Of a stretch of DNA of 64,000 nt, positions 11,501 through 21,044 are shown piece after piece (positions within the stretch are counted from its first letter, which is position 1; each line of letters begins with the position of its first letter). The notes beneath the pieces are model-generated. The model was not told the origin of the DNA and made no database searches. It was given only the letters and a program-made list of their open reading frames with translations. Both the position numbers and the translations under genes were made by a program. The DNA comes from Mesostigma viride (lineage: Eukaryota; Streptophyta; Mesostigmatophyceae; Mesostigmatales; Mesostigmataceae), in the NCBI GenBank assembly GCA_009746045.1, contig RPFO01000041.1:1474783-1538782 (forward strand), in the 5' to 3' direction.

Positions 11501-14001
11501 CCTTTTACTGATATATCTTCCTGCCTGTAAACTGCTGCTTGTCTGCTTCCTTGCTTTGGCGATGCAGCCCCCGACGGAAATAGCAGAGCTTGATCCTGGC
11601 TCATGCGCCTTTGTAAGTGGGACGGCAGTTACTTCATGGTCACCACGCAACGCAGCTTCATGTTTATTTTTATAAAAGTCAACACCTTTTCGAATGCATT
11701 TGTCTTGTCCTTTCCCTGAAGATGCTGTTGTGGCATTCTGTGAAGAGGGATTTTCCACACTAGCGAGCCTGTCGCCCATGTCCCTGGTATACCTACTGTG
11801 GTACTTGCGTTTTGGGCATGGCTACCATGGTTTGTACCCTGCCATGGACTTGCACGTGTCGTGTCGTGGGTATCAAAGCCTTTTGCTAGCCTTCCTACAT
11901 CCACTAGCGCTGGTTGCCATGCTTCGCGTGCTCACGTGAGGATCGTGTCACACAGCGCCCCTCCATGCACCCATAAAGTGTTTGCGTGCTCGTCCCCCCT
12001 CTTCCGCTCCAACATGTAGAGGCACACATGCCTAGACACGTACTCAATCTCCTTCTCTGTCACATTCACTGTTTTATGTCTATTTCTATCGATCTCTTCT
12101 TCTATATTTTATTATTATTTTTTCACTCTCTTCTCCTCTCACCCCGAATTCCACTCTTTTTGTCTCGCTTGCTCTCCAGGTGTCGGACCTGTACCACCCA
12201 GCGGCCTGCCCAATGGATGCCACCACGTCGGCGGAAGAGAAGACGGGCGGCCATGGGGGCGTCTACTTCCTTCTGTGAGTGCTGTGCCAGCACATGGCTT
12301 ACACTCCCCATTTGCATGGCTGCCACTTGCTTGTTGGCTGGAAAACCATGATGGCACTGCCCAAGTGTACGTGTCATGGGGCGTGTGTGCCTCGCCTTCA
12401 CGACTGCATGGGCTTTGCTGCCCTTGTGGACTTTCATGATGACACCCCTTCATATTCTTACTATTAATGCATGTAAATGTATTGGTCCCGCTATGCTGCT
12501 GGTTTCCCTCTAGGGCCTTCTTGTGGCCTGCGCCAGTGGCCCATGGACTCGCAAGTTCATGGCTTCTGACTGCTTCCGTGGCGTGTGTGTATGCGTGTGT
12601 GTATGCTCTGTTGTGTGGCCAGGTTTATCCTCATCTGTCTCTTCTACTTTGGAGGCGGCTGCATGTACCGATCCTCGGTGGCGCAGGCCAAGGGCTGGGA
12701 GGTAAGCAGTGAGATAGGCCAGGCTTGGCTAGCAGTCGGCTTGCTGGCCCGTACCCTCCTCAAGCTTGTCAGACACAGTATGCATGAGCTCGAATGCCTA
12801 ACCTGGTTGGTGGTGCTGCCCAAAGAAAGACGTTGTGCTGTTTATCTGCCTTTGCCATGGGTAAGGGGGGAGCAGGAGGATGTACCAGGTCAGGCCCTAG
12901 GGTGCTGTGGTGCTGGCTTTGCATAGAGTCTGGCTTGTGCATTCTTGAAGCGATCCTCGCATTGTGTAAATTGGCAGCTGCTGCTGGAAGAGGAGATGTG
13001 GGCGTGAGCATGGGGCCTGCCAGGTGAGTAATGGAAGGATATGCGCGATGGTGTGGGCTTATGGTGAGGGCTAATGCTGACTCTATTATTGATATACGTT
13101 AAGCGCAAATGACAGCCACACCATGGGGTTTTCCCTGCTATCTTTGTATTTAATGCTGTGTATTTAATGTAGCTGTGTAATGAACCGTATTGCTGCCCAC
13201 ATTTGTGCTATGGTTTGTCCTGCCCGCTCTTTGCAGATGCTGCCCCATCATACCTTCTGGACACCTATTTTGCGTCCAATTGCGGTAAGTTTTGTGGGAA
13301 TAGCTCTCTTTTTACATTTTTTGCTTCTCTCAAAAAATCATCCCCTAAGTGGACCCGGGTAAAGCAGCCGTCATTGTTTGTGCTTGGCGGATATGTGCTT
13401 GAACTTGCAGTAACTTGGCATGATATCACCCAATGTGCCTGTTGAGCAGGCCACGTCGATGAATTATGCAGAACACAGAGCTGTTGGGCTTTTATGTGGA
13501 ACAGTTCTGCCATTAGGGCAGGTAATTCGTCAAGTTGCAGATGGACATGTGTGCCAGAAGTCAGTGTTACGTGTGCACAGGCACTAGACATTAGGCACTG
13601 CAAGTTTACGTCAAGGGTGCAGCACAATTATTTTGGTCATGGAAATCGCTGCATCTCCTGTTGGCGGTGCAAGATCGATGTTTTCCTAGAAGTTGTACCA
13701 CTATATCGTTGTTGTCTCATTGGTATGTGGAGTGTTTAGCTTGATTTCTTTGCATTGTGACGTATTTGGTTTATGCGTTTGTCCGCCAGTTGGCTATCCC
13801 TGTTGTCATTGCCTCCGATGGCTGCCCTGATCTGGATATAGATGCTGAGCGGTTTTCTTTGTGTTCATGGATGCTACTTTGTATTGTCTTGGATTGCAGA
13901 TCATCTTATCCAAGGTCTTGGATAAGATGAAGAACATGGTTGGCATGAGGAAGGAAGCCCCAGATAATACAGGAACAGCATACTCCACCATGGGCCAATA
14001 A
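8550..14001 (+). CDS. Type I membrane protein with MRH (mannose-6-phosphate receptor homology) domain, nine exons
   Basis: Proposed exons: 8550-8879, 9486-9552, 10066-10122, 10792-10916, 11568-11612, 12180-12274, 12623-12701, 13237-13284 and 13900-14001. They total 948 nt (315 aa plus TAA) with every phase consistent. A signal peptide (hydrophobic run HAIGLILIACAVIQPCAAQA) is followed by a Cys-rich lumenal domain with the MRH pattern SHGDSFGC...RSLTLRIFC and a late pair in DPGSCAF and HPAACP. One membrane span (YFLLFILICLFYFGGGC) and a short cytosolic tail with MLPHHTFWTPI, ending YSTMGQ, complete it. This is the layout of cation-dependent mannose-6-phosphate receptor and Atg27-like sorting receptors of the Golgi/endosome system; ligand binding is not shown. 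Exon 2 (67 nt) was found by phase: without it exon 1 cannot join exon 3. Donors are GTAAGT, GTAAGC, GTAGGT or GTGAGT. Confidence 0.82.
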
Positions 14002-14225
14002 GCTTGCATGGTCCTGCTGTTAGATCATTCATCACCAGCTTTTTGGGAGTGGCGTTGCCAGTAAGATCTTGAGGCTGTTTGAGGGTATTCATGTGCAATT
14101 CATTCCTTAGAATTCCTTTCTGGATTTGCCGTTTGCGTTAGTGTTTAGTTTTTGTCAGGAATGGGCCGGGTGCACGCCCCGTGCATGGAAAGCTTTTTCG
14201 CCCAAATTAACCCGTGTTTTCTTAC

Positions 14226-14303
14226 AACGCGATGTATCGCGTTGTAGGGTTAGAACGCGATGTATCGCGTTGTAGGGTTAGAACGCGATGTATCGCGTTG
14301 TAA
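14226..14303. repeat. 28-bp tandem repeat whose unit contains a perfect palindrome
   Basis: Two full 28-bp units and a partial third (14226-14253, 14254-14281, 14282-14303). Each holds AACGCGATGTATCGCGTT, an 8-bp inverted repeat around GT, followed by GTAGGGTTAG. It lies in the likely 3' UTR of the MRH gene, so the transcript could form a row of hairpins. Confidence 0.9.
14299..14303 (+). terminator. Candidate TGTAA poly(A) signal of the MRH gene
   Basis: TGTAA is the usual poly(A) signal of volvocine green algae. This is the first one after the stop codon, about 300 bp downstream, and it falls in the last copy of the small palindromic tandem repeat. Confidence 0.4.
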
Positions 14304-15599
14304 TCTGACAGGTGGCAGACACAGTAGATACGAGATTTTCGGTCTGAAACTCGGTGGACGGCCTCCTTACATCCCGTAGAACTCAAGAAAAAATCCTGGT
14401 ATTTTTTGGATTTTTTTTGTGACAGCTGCAAACAAATATGTACCACTGAAATCAGGCATTTTCGCAGGACGAAGGTGAAGATGACGGCGATGGCGGCAGG
14501 TAGATCTCGCCAGTTTTCGCGCGAATTTCAGTGGCTGTTGGGTGGCACGACCATGATGATGCGTTCAAAGGTTGATAATTAGGTTTCTACGAGTTTGTCG
14601 AGGTACTGGGGCAAAGGAAACGTATATTTTTCCAGTTTCTCACCCAACTTTCATGCGGAAACCCTGGAAACCGGCATACCTATCAAAGAGACAACCAGCG
14701 CAACCTATAATTACAGCAAGACTCGGGTCTGCTGCGGCACCATGCTTGGTATTTCCATGGTGTTTCGAATTCTTAACACATGTTTAATTCATTCCCAACG
14801 CCCGGACTCTCGGCTAAACCGAGATTCTTGCAGACTTTTATCGGCTAGCTCCGGGCATGATGGTGCCTGCAAATAGCGTTAGGCGTGACCGTGGCTATTG
14901 CTACGGTATGCTGTATTTTCCTGGAAATGGCCTCTGCCACCGGCTCAATAGTGCTTGCAGGCGTAAGTATATCGTGTTTCTACCTAGTTTCTGCCAGTTT
15001 TCCACTTTTTTCTACCGACCTCTGCCCAGCCTCTCTAAGATCGACCGCCATCCTACTCGATGTTGCTTGCATGTCCGCCATAGCAGGTTGCAGTTGTGCA
15101 GTATTTAGGTGCTGTATACGTCGTCAAGCCGTGCATATATCGTGAGGATTGGATATTGATGGTTAATACTGCGTTGATTGTGCAAGAAGATCAGCTAGGT
15201 CCCCATACTCATGGTGCATAATCGTGTGTTGTTAGCATTTTGCCACCATTTGCTAGCATGCATTCCAGCGTCATCTTTGCCTGCATGTCAGCTCATGGAT
15301 CACTCAACCTATCCAAGCCTTGCGTTACACGTGCCTCTTTCTTTCAGTATTGCACGCGAAATGGAATGAAAACCCAGCACCTCCCTTCCCATGAGGCATG
15401 TGCTCAACACGTTGTGAGAGTGGATGATGCTTTGGCTATGGCTGCCTGATTCAGTCATATTATGTCATCCAGTCATGATGTTTGATGCATGTTTGATGCT
15501 GTGTAACTTATACAACAATCACTCCCCGGAAAGGAGAACTTTTGCGGATGACTGTAGGTGTCAGTTGGCGATGCCCTAGGATCCGGAGACGTCCGTCCT
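14304..15599. other. Intergenic, no gene recognised
   Basis: Only short open frames without family features. This is presumably the spacer between the MRH gene and the LINE that starts near 15.6 kb. Confidence 0.6.
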
Positions 15600-15607
15600 A
15601 TAGTCAG

Positions 15608-15644
15608 CAAAATTGGTGCGAGAGGTCCCCAGTTCGATTCCGGC
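15608..15644 (+). other. tRNA-Pro-like 3' half at the LINE 5' end
   Basis: The run TTGGTGCGAGAGGTCCC followed by AGTTCGATTCC matches the anticodon-arm, variable-loop and T-loop layout of eukaryotic tRNA-Pro (anticodon TGG), with a B-box-like GTTCGATTCC. The T-stem pairs poorly and no normal D-arm precedes it, so this is not a functional tRNA gene. It may be a tRNA-derived pol III promoter remnant or a captured 5' end. Confidence 0.4.
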
Positions 15645-16941
15645 CTGGATTCATTTGCAGATCGCGTTTTTCCGCGTTTTCCGCGGACCGGCACTGAACG
15701 CAGACGGTTTTCACCTTTGCGGCGTGCCAAATCAGAATATACAACACCTATTTTCAACGTTCAACGAGAAAAAGTGCGAGATCCGGGACTGCAACCAACA
15801 GGTTACCCACCTGTCGGACTTTCTCCACGACGACCCCGACGACACTGACCTCTGCCTCGCAGTCTGGTGGACGTGCTCCCGTCTTTCCGACAGCGCCCTG
15901 GAGCGCTTTGTCATGGCCTCTCTGGACCTGGGAGCCGACCCCACTGTTGCGGCCGCCATCAACATCACCGCCAAGCAAGTCGCCAATACCTGCTTCGATC
16001 GCCTCCCTCCCCTCCTCAACGCTGCCCTCAACCCTGTCCACAACCACCTCGCCACCCACCACGCCCATTCCTCACACGCCGACACCTCCATCCACTCCGC
16101 CATCACCCACATTGCAGCAGGGCTGCAGCAGCAGCAGCAGCTCCTCCACCAGCTCCAGCAACAACTTGCCGCCTCCATAACTCCTGCCAAGACCACCTAT
16201 GCCGCCACGCTTCAGAACCCTACGGAGCTCATCAACGAAATCAAAACAGCCGTCAAGGCCAGCACAAGGGATGCTATGCACGAACCCATTCGCTCATGCA
16301 GTATTGTGGTACGTGGCGTCCCCTCGAACGTCAACGATGCACGCCTGGGCACCTACCTCCGGGGCGACCCCTTCCTGGGGAAGCTCGGCGTGGCCCAAAG
16401 CGTCGTCATCAAAACGGCACGACGGCTCGGCGGCCCCACCGCCCCTGTCTTGGTGGAATTCCACCGCAAGGAGGACAAACTGCAGGTGCAGAAGGCCCGC
16501 CGGAACCTCCACGATACCCAACTGAGCATCGACGATTACTATACCCCGGAGCAGCTTGAGGCCCGGGCTGCCGCTTTGAACCGGCCGGAGGTCCACGAGG
16601 CTCGGGCAGCCAAGCAGGCCAACCCGCAACTACGGTGCAGCATCTATGCCCGCCTCTTTAATGGCGTCTTCATCGTCCGCATTAACGGCCAGGACCTTCC
16701 TCCAATGACGGCGACCCCCATGGATACCGCCGTGCCAGCGCCCCAGCCCCCTGCTCGGCCCCCGCCGTCACCGCCATCGCCACCGGCATCGACGGTCACC
16801 TGCTCCCCAGCACGTGTGGGGATCCGCCGGGGCAACTTCAGCTCAGGTATGGCTGCCAGGCTTGGCCGTCCCCCTAATAAATTCGTTCGCTTTGCACCTG
16901 AGCCGGAGCCCGCGCTGCGAACCCTTCTCTCCTATCAATGA
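15613..16941 (+). CDS. LINE ORF1 protein (coiled-coil/RRM-like, Pro-rich tail)
   Basis: 442 aa as drawn from the first in-frame ATG; the true start may be further in. An N-terminal part leads to a Gln-rich stretch (LQQQQQLLHQLQQQL), then an RRM-like core (SCSIVVRGVPSNVNDARLG ... APVLVEFHRKEDKLQVQKAR), then a long Pro-rich segment (PAPQPPARPPPSPPSPP). LINE ORF1 proteins bind element RNA and act as chaperones in the RNP. No CCHC knuckle is seen. The stop TGA overlaps the ORF2 start ATG, which suggests termination-reinitiation coupling. Confidence 0.8.
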   Translation: MVREVPSSIPAWIHLQIAFFRVFRGPALNADGFHLCGVPNQNIQHLFSTFNEKKCEIRDCNQQVTHLSDFLHDDPDDTDLCLAVWWTCSRLSDSALERFVMASLDLGADPTVAAAINITAKQVANTCFDRLPPLLNAALNPVHNHLATHHAHSSHADTSIHSAITHIAAGLQQQQQLLHQLQQQLAASITPAKTTYAATLQNPTELINEIKTAVKASTRDAMHEPIRSCSIVVRGVPSNVNDARLGTYLRGDPFLGKLGVAQSVVIKTARRLGGPTAPVLVEFHRKEDKLQVQKARRNLHDTQLSIDDYYTPEQLEARAAALNRPEVHEARAAKQANPQLRCSIYARLFNGVFIVRINGQDLPPMTATPMDTAVPAPQPPARPPPSPPSPPASTVTCSPARVGIRRGNFSSGMAARLGRPPNKFVRFAPEPEPALRTLLSYQ

Positions 16942-19900
16942 CGACGCTCGCGGCCCCGCGGCTCCGCGGCTCTAGCAGTGGGATCTGCCTAACTCCCCTT
17001 CCCGCCCCTTTGCCTTCGCAGCCCTCGGGCTGTCGGAGAGAGAGCAACGGGTCGGCAGTGAGCCAGGTTCGCCCCGCCTCGCGCGGCCGCCTCCGAAACC
17101 TCCTCAGACTGCACGCATTTCTTATGCGTGCAGACGCAGACTCATTCTACCTGGCCACCCGAGCCAACCGTCGGCGTCGCCTCGACGCGTTGGCAGGAAG
17201 AATCGAAACGGTGATTGAAAGCATAAGTCCCCAACCCGCCCCCCCTACCCCACCACCTCCACCCCCACCCCCATCACCACCCTGCTCCATCTCCGCCCCC
17301 ACCCCCGCCTGCACCCCCCTTTTCGGTCAACGCGCGCCCTTGGTCATCGCCACCTTCAACGCCCGCACGCTCCAGCCCGACGCTGACCGCTGTCACTGCC
17401 TGCGCAGTGACGACTGTCAGTGCCATCGAGTCTCCAATCTTATTGGTTTCTGCATCGACAATAATATCGCCATCCTGGGAATCCAAGAACACAGGCGCAC
17501 TGCATCGGCCCGCGGATCAACTGCCCTTGTTGCTGACGACATCGACGGCTGGCGGTTCTACTACGGAGGCGGCGACGGCACCGGGAACGGGGGCGTCGGT
17601 CTCCTCTGCTCCCCGCTCGCCGTACGCCACATGGGCGAACCCCAGCTGGTCAACGCTCGGCTCCTCGTGGCCACTTTTCATTCGATGGAGGGCCACTCGA
17701 CCTACGCCCTGACGGTGGGCGTTGGTTACGCACCCCACTCCGGCCACCCAGAACAAGACCGCAAGGACTTCTTTGCAGCGCTGGAGAACCTGGCGAACGG
17801 CATCCCTGGTCGCAACTACCTCGCTCTGCTGCTGGACGCCAACGCCACGCTACCACCGGGTACTGGCGGATGTCAGCACGCCCCCAACGGTACGGTCTCC
17901 AATGCCAACACTGAACTTTTTGCTGATTTGCTTACGACATGCGATTTGGTCACTGCCAACACCCGCTTTCCACATAGTCCAGATGCTTTGGTCACACACA
18001 CCTCGCCAACTGGCACTGAACGCTGCATTGACTATGTTGTAATGCGCAAGCGTCATCAAGGATCTGTACTAGCTGCTCGCTCGCATGTGATCCCCCTGGT
18101 GCGCTCCGATCATCGCATCGTCACCGCCCGCATCCGCCTGCGATTCCCCTCGCCCTTTCGTAAGCACGTGGCACCACCTGATTTGCGCACACTTCAGTTG
18201 CTCGAGAAATCTGACGACGCTCTGGAGGACTTCCCTGAAAAACGCGCCCACAAGCGCGCCGCAGAGGCGTTCGTCGACGCGCTGGACATCCCGGCCAGCC
18301 ACGCCCAGCTGTTCGCTGCCGGCCCGGCATCGGCCCTTCGGCACCTCGCTGACAAGCTGCCCGCGGCCGGGGCCCTACTGCCCCCCCGCCGCCCGCCCCG
18401 CTTCACCAGCCTGCACCGGCTCCCCGCCGTCATCCAGGCCCGGCAAGCCCTGCGCGACAACAGCGACCCCGCCCGCTACGCCCGCCTCAAAGCCGATTAC
18501 CACTCGGCCATCCGGCAGGCGACCAAGGAGCAGGAGGACCTTCATGTCCGCGAGTACTTCGCCCACCTCAAGGACCAGCACGGCAAGTACGCCTGGACCC
18601 GCCTGCGTCACGCCCAACGGCCCGCCGGCGGCGCGCAGCCGGCGCCGCGGACGCTCTCTGGCTCACCGCAGCAGCAGCTCGACCAGTGGTATTCCTCCCA
18701 GTCCCGGCTGCTCGGCGCCCCCCCGCCGCCTCCGCCGCTTGGCCCTCTGGCGGCCGCACGCCTGGCAGTAGCACCGGCGGACGTCCCTGCGCCGCCCACG
18801 CCGCCCGCCGCTGAGCAGGACTACACGTACCCAGCCCTGACGGAACCCCTGGCCGACCCCAACGAGCTCCCGCCGTTCACCGAGCTCGAGCTGAGCACCG
18901 CCGCCAAGCAACTCCGCTTCTATGCCGCCGTTGGACCTGACCAGCTCCCAGCCCCGGTGATTAAGCTGACGGCGCTCACGGGGTTCCTGCTTGACGTCTG
19001 CAACCGGATCCTGCTTGCCGACGCGCCGCCGATTCCTGAGTGGCAGCACAGCTACCGTATTATGCTGTACAAAAACAAAGGTTCCCCTGACGACCCCGCC
19101 AACTACAGAGGAGTCTGCATCCAGAGCGCCGCACTTAAGTTGTTCATGCGCATGATCCTCAACCGCCTTCGTTCTGCTCTCGACTGTCACCTTGGGGAAA
19201 GTCAAATGGGCTTCCGTCCTGGGCGCAACACCGTCATGGCCATCTTCGTCGCGCGTCGCCTCTTCGAGGAAATCGCTCTCCTGCAACCTGGTGAGTTTCC
19301 CGCCATCCTGATCTTCGTCGACTTCATCAAGGCTTTTGATTCTGTCCTCTGGGACGCTCTATGGGCTGTACTTGCTCGCGCTCGCGTCCCCACTCCCCTG
19401 ATTACCGTCATCCGCACGCTGTATGAGGGGTCGACCACTTCGGTGCGCACTCAACACGGCATTACCCCGCCATGCCCACTGCAGACCGGCGTCTGGCAGG
19501 GTTGCGTCCTGTCGCCGTACCTGTTTATTATTGTAGTGGATTATGTTATGCGCCAGGCACGTGCTCGCTTTGCTAGCATTGCAGGCCGTGCCCCTGGCCT
19601 AGCGATCACGAACGAGCTTGGGGAAGGGGGGCCGACTAACAAGCAGAATTTACTAGCTGACCTCATTTATGCCGACGACATCACGCTCATCGAGAAGCCG
19701 GAGTCTGCCCAACTTTGGCTGGACTGCCTGGCGCTCGAGGCTCGGGCGGTTGGTCTAGAAATCAGCCCCAAAACGGAGGCCCTGGCCCTCGGCATGGCAG
19801 GGCCCCCACCCACACTCCGCCTCTTAGACGATGCCGAGGTCAACTACCCTACTTCAGGCCGCTTCAAGCTGCTCGGCAGTTGGCTTCCCGACTGCGAGGA

Positions 19901-20450
19901 CGACATGACGACACGGATCGGCATGGCGTGGGCGCACCTCCATGACCACCGCCGCTGGTGGAGCAACCCCGCCCTACCCCGGATCGTCAAGCGTGACCTC
20001 TTCAAGGTCGTCATTCTGACGATCCTGACCTACGGCGCCGAGACGTGGACACTGATGCAGGAGCTGGAGCAACGACTCGACGGCGCCGTCACCAAGATGC
20101 TGCGCAAGGCCCTTAACATCCCCTTTGGTTTGCACATTAGTAATGAGGATTTGTACGCTGATTTGCCCTATGTTTCCCACATTATTAGGCACAGGCGCCT
20201 GGGCCTAGCCGGGCACCTGGCCCGCACAGATCAGGTAGATACATCAGATAGACTAGCTGGCACCAAGCCCGCCCAGCCTGGGCGATATGTCCTCACCTGG
20301 CGTGCCCCGGCCGCGCGCGGCAGGGCCGCCACCCGTGGACTTTTCGTGATAGACTCGGCATGGACATGTGCTACACTAGACGTGACGGGCTCACCCCGGG
20401 CAGCCTCCTGGTTTGTCTGTAATATGGAGGCAGATGGTGCGCAAGGATAG
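16938..20450 (+). CDS. LINE ORF2 polyprotein: endonuclease and reverse transcriptase
   Basis: 1170 aa. A Pro-rich leader is followed by an exonuclease/endonuclease/phosphatase-type endonuclease near residues 135-400: ATFNARTL, GIQEHR, GNGGVGLLCS, LLLDANATLPPG and SDHRIVTARI. The reverse transcriptase (about 600-930) shows NYRGVCIQS, MGFRPGRNTVMA, FVDFIKAFDSVLWDAL, GVWQGCVLSPYLFII and the catalytic YADDITLI. A thumb/C-terminal part has TYGAETWTL. The endonuclease nicks the target and the RT primes on it (target-primed reverse transcription). The last ~60 codons look out of frame: LSVIW-like coding resembling the C-terminus of the 33.7-36.6 kb copy continues in another frame to about 20565. The stop at 20450 is therefore probably premature. 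Confidence 0.9.
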   Translation: MTTLAAPRLRGSSSGICLTPLPAPLPSQPSGCRRESNGSAVSQVRPASRGRLRNLLRLHAFLMRADADSFYLATRANRRRRLDALAGRIETVIESISPQPAPPTPPPPPPPPSPPCSISAPTPACTPLFGQRAPLVIATFNARTLQPDADRCHCLRSDDCQCHRVSNLIGFCIDNNIAILGIQEHRRTASARGSTALVADDIDGWRFYYGGGDGTGNGGVGLLCSPLAVRHMGEPQLVNARLLVATFHSMEGHSTYALTVGVGYAPHSGHPEQDRKDFFAALENLANGIPGRNYLALLLDANATLPPGTGGCQHAPNGTVSNANTELFADLLTTCDLVTANTRFPHSPDALVTHTSPTGTERCIDYVVMRKRHQGSVLAARSHVIPLVRSDHRIVTARIRLRFPSPFRKHVAPPDLRTLQLLEKSDDALEDFPEKRAHKRAAEAFVDALDIPASHAQLFAAGPASALRHLADKLPAAGALLPPRRPPRFTSLHRLPAVIQARQALRDNSDPARYARLKADYHSAIRQATKEQEDLHVREYFAHLKDQHGKYAWTRLRHAQRPAGGAQPAPRTLSGSPQQQLDQWYSSQSRLLGAPPPPPPLGPLAAARLAVAPADVPAPPTPPAAEQDYTYPALTEPLADPNELPPFTELELSTAAKQLRFYAAVGPDQLPAPVIKLTALTGFLLDVCNRILLADAPPIPEWQHSYRIMLYKNKGSPDDPANYRGVCIQSAALKLFMRMILNRLRSALDCHLGESQMGFRPGRNTVMAIFVARRLFEEIALLQPGEFPAILIFVDFIKAFDSVLWDALWAVLARARVPTPLITVIRTLYEGSTTSVRTQHGITPPCPLQTGVWQGCVLSPYLFIIVVDYVMRQARARFASIAGRAPGLAITNELGEGGPTNKQNLLADLIYADDITLIEKPESAQLWLDCLALEARAVGLEISPKTEALALGMAGPPPTLRLLDDAEVNYPTSGRFKLLGSWLPDCEDDMTTRIGMAWAHLHDHRRWWSNPALPRIVKRDLFKVVILTILTYGAETWTLMQELEQRLDGAVTKMLRKALNIPFGLHISNEDLYADLPYVSHIIRHRRLGLAGHLARTDQVDTSDRLAGTKPAQPGRYVLTWRAPAARGRAATRGLFVIDSAWTCATLDVTGSPRAASWFVCNMEADGAQG

Positions 20451-20648
20451 ATGGCAAGTAGTGATGAAGGAGACCACCCCAAGCCTGTGGGGGCTCCGCG
20501 TGTGACCAAGTATGGCATTCATAGCGATTCGGGCCGCGGTGCCCACACCCCTGTAACTAGGACCTAGATAGCTTACACCATCCATTCCATCCCATTCCAT
20601 GTTCCCCTCCCACTGAGGACTTATGCTCACGTGACGCAGTCACGTGTC

Positions 20649-20684
20649 TATTAATTAATTAATTAATCAATTAATTAATTAATG
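20649..20684 (+). repeat. (TTAA)n simple tail of the LINE
   Basis: About 36 bp of TTAATTAA-type repeats directly after the LINE 3' UTR. Tails of this kind replace poly(A) in RTE-like LINEs. The repeat is symmetric, so it could equally end the reverse-strand ORF1 element at 20.7-22.2 kb. Confidence 0.8.
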
Positions 20685-21044
20685 TGCACTACAGGAAGAA
20701 ACGGCAGAGGCCCCCTTTCTCCTTCATGCCAGAGGCATGCCACAGCGGCAATCGGACACGCCATAGACGATCCAGCAAGTGCTGTGGGTGCAATAAGACC
20801 CATGTGAGCATATCATCAATAACAAGTAGCGTGGGCAACTTGCCCACGCTACTTAGTAAGCTGATCATAGCCAGGACGTAGCATGGCTGTACAAGGGCTA
20901 AGCTGAGGCTATGGCTGGTTGTGTACCGTGTGTTAGCGGTGCACGTGACTAGGTATGGTTGCACAGCTAGGCAAACATTCTAGGCATGGCTGCCATGGCG
21001 GCAGTGACTACCAATGGATACAAGCTAGGGCTGTTCAAGCTATT
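20685..21044. other. Probable 3' region of the reverse-strand ORF1 element
   Basis: No gene recognised. It holds the 15-bp inverted repeat at 20824-20854 and lies between the ORF1 stop and the TTAA tail. Confidence 0.4.
20824..20854. repeat. Perfect 15-bp inverted repeat with 1-nt spacer
   Basis: AAGTAGCGTGGGCAA, a single C, then its exact reverse complement TTGCCCACGCTACTT. It lies between the LINE tail and the reverse-strand LINE ORF1. A one-base spacer cannot form an unstrained RNA loop without opening pairs, so it may be a binding site or a former recombination joint. Confidence 0.9.

Larger units (their letters stand above)
15600..20684 (+). mobile_element. Two-ORF non-LTR retrotransposon (LINE), near full length
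   Basis: ORF1 (RNA-binding type) and ORF2 (apurinic-type endonuclease plus reverse transcriptase) overlap by ATGA at 16938-16941. The element ends in an (ATTA)n tail at about 20650-20684, the kind of simple-repeat tail seen in RTE-like LINEs. The post-RT motif TYGAETWTL and the H-R-R-L-G-L-A-G-H-L-A-R block also point to an RTE-like group. The 5' end is uncertain; a tRNA-Pro-like segment lies at 15608-15644. Related 3' ends occur at 29.0-29.8, 30.5-30.9, 31.0-31.4 and 33.7-36.6 kb. Confidence 0.85.

Noticed and set aside
14240-14282. Interstitial telomere repeat (TAGGGTTAG)
   Set aside because: The phrase occurs once per 28-bp unit and is not a run of telomere units.
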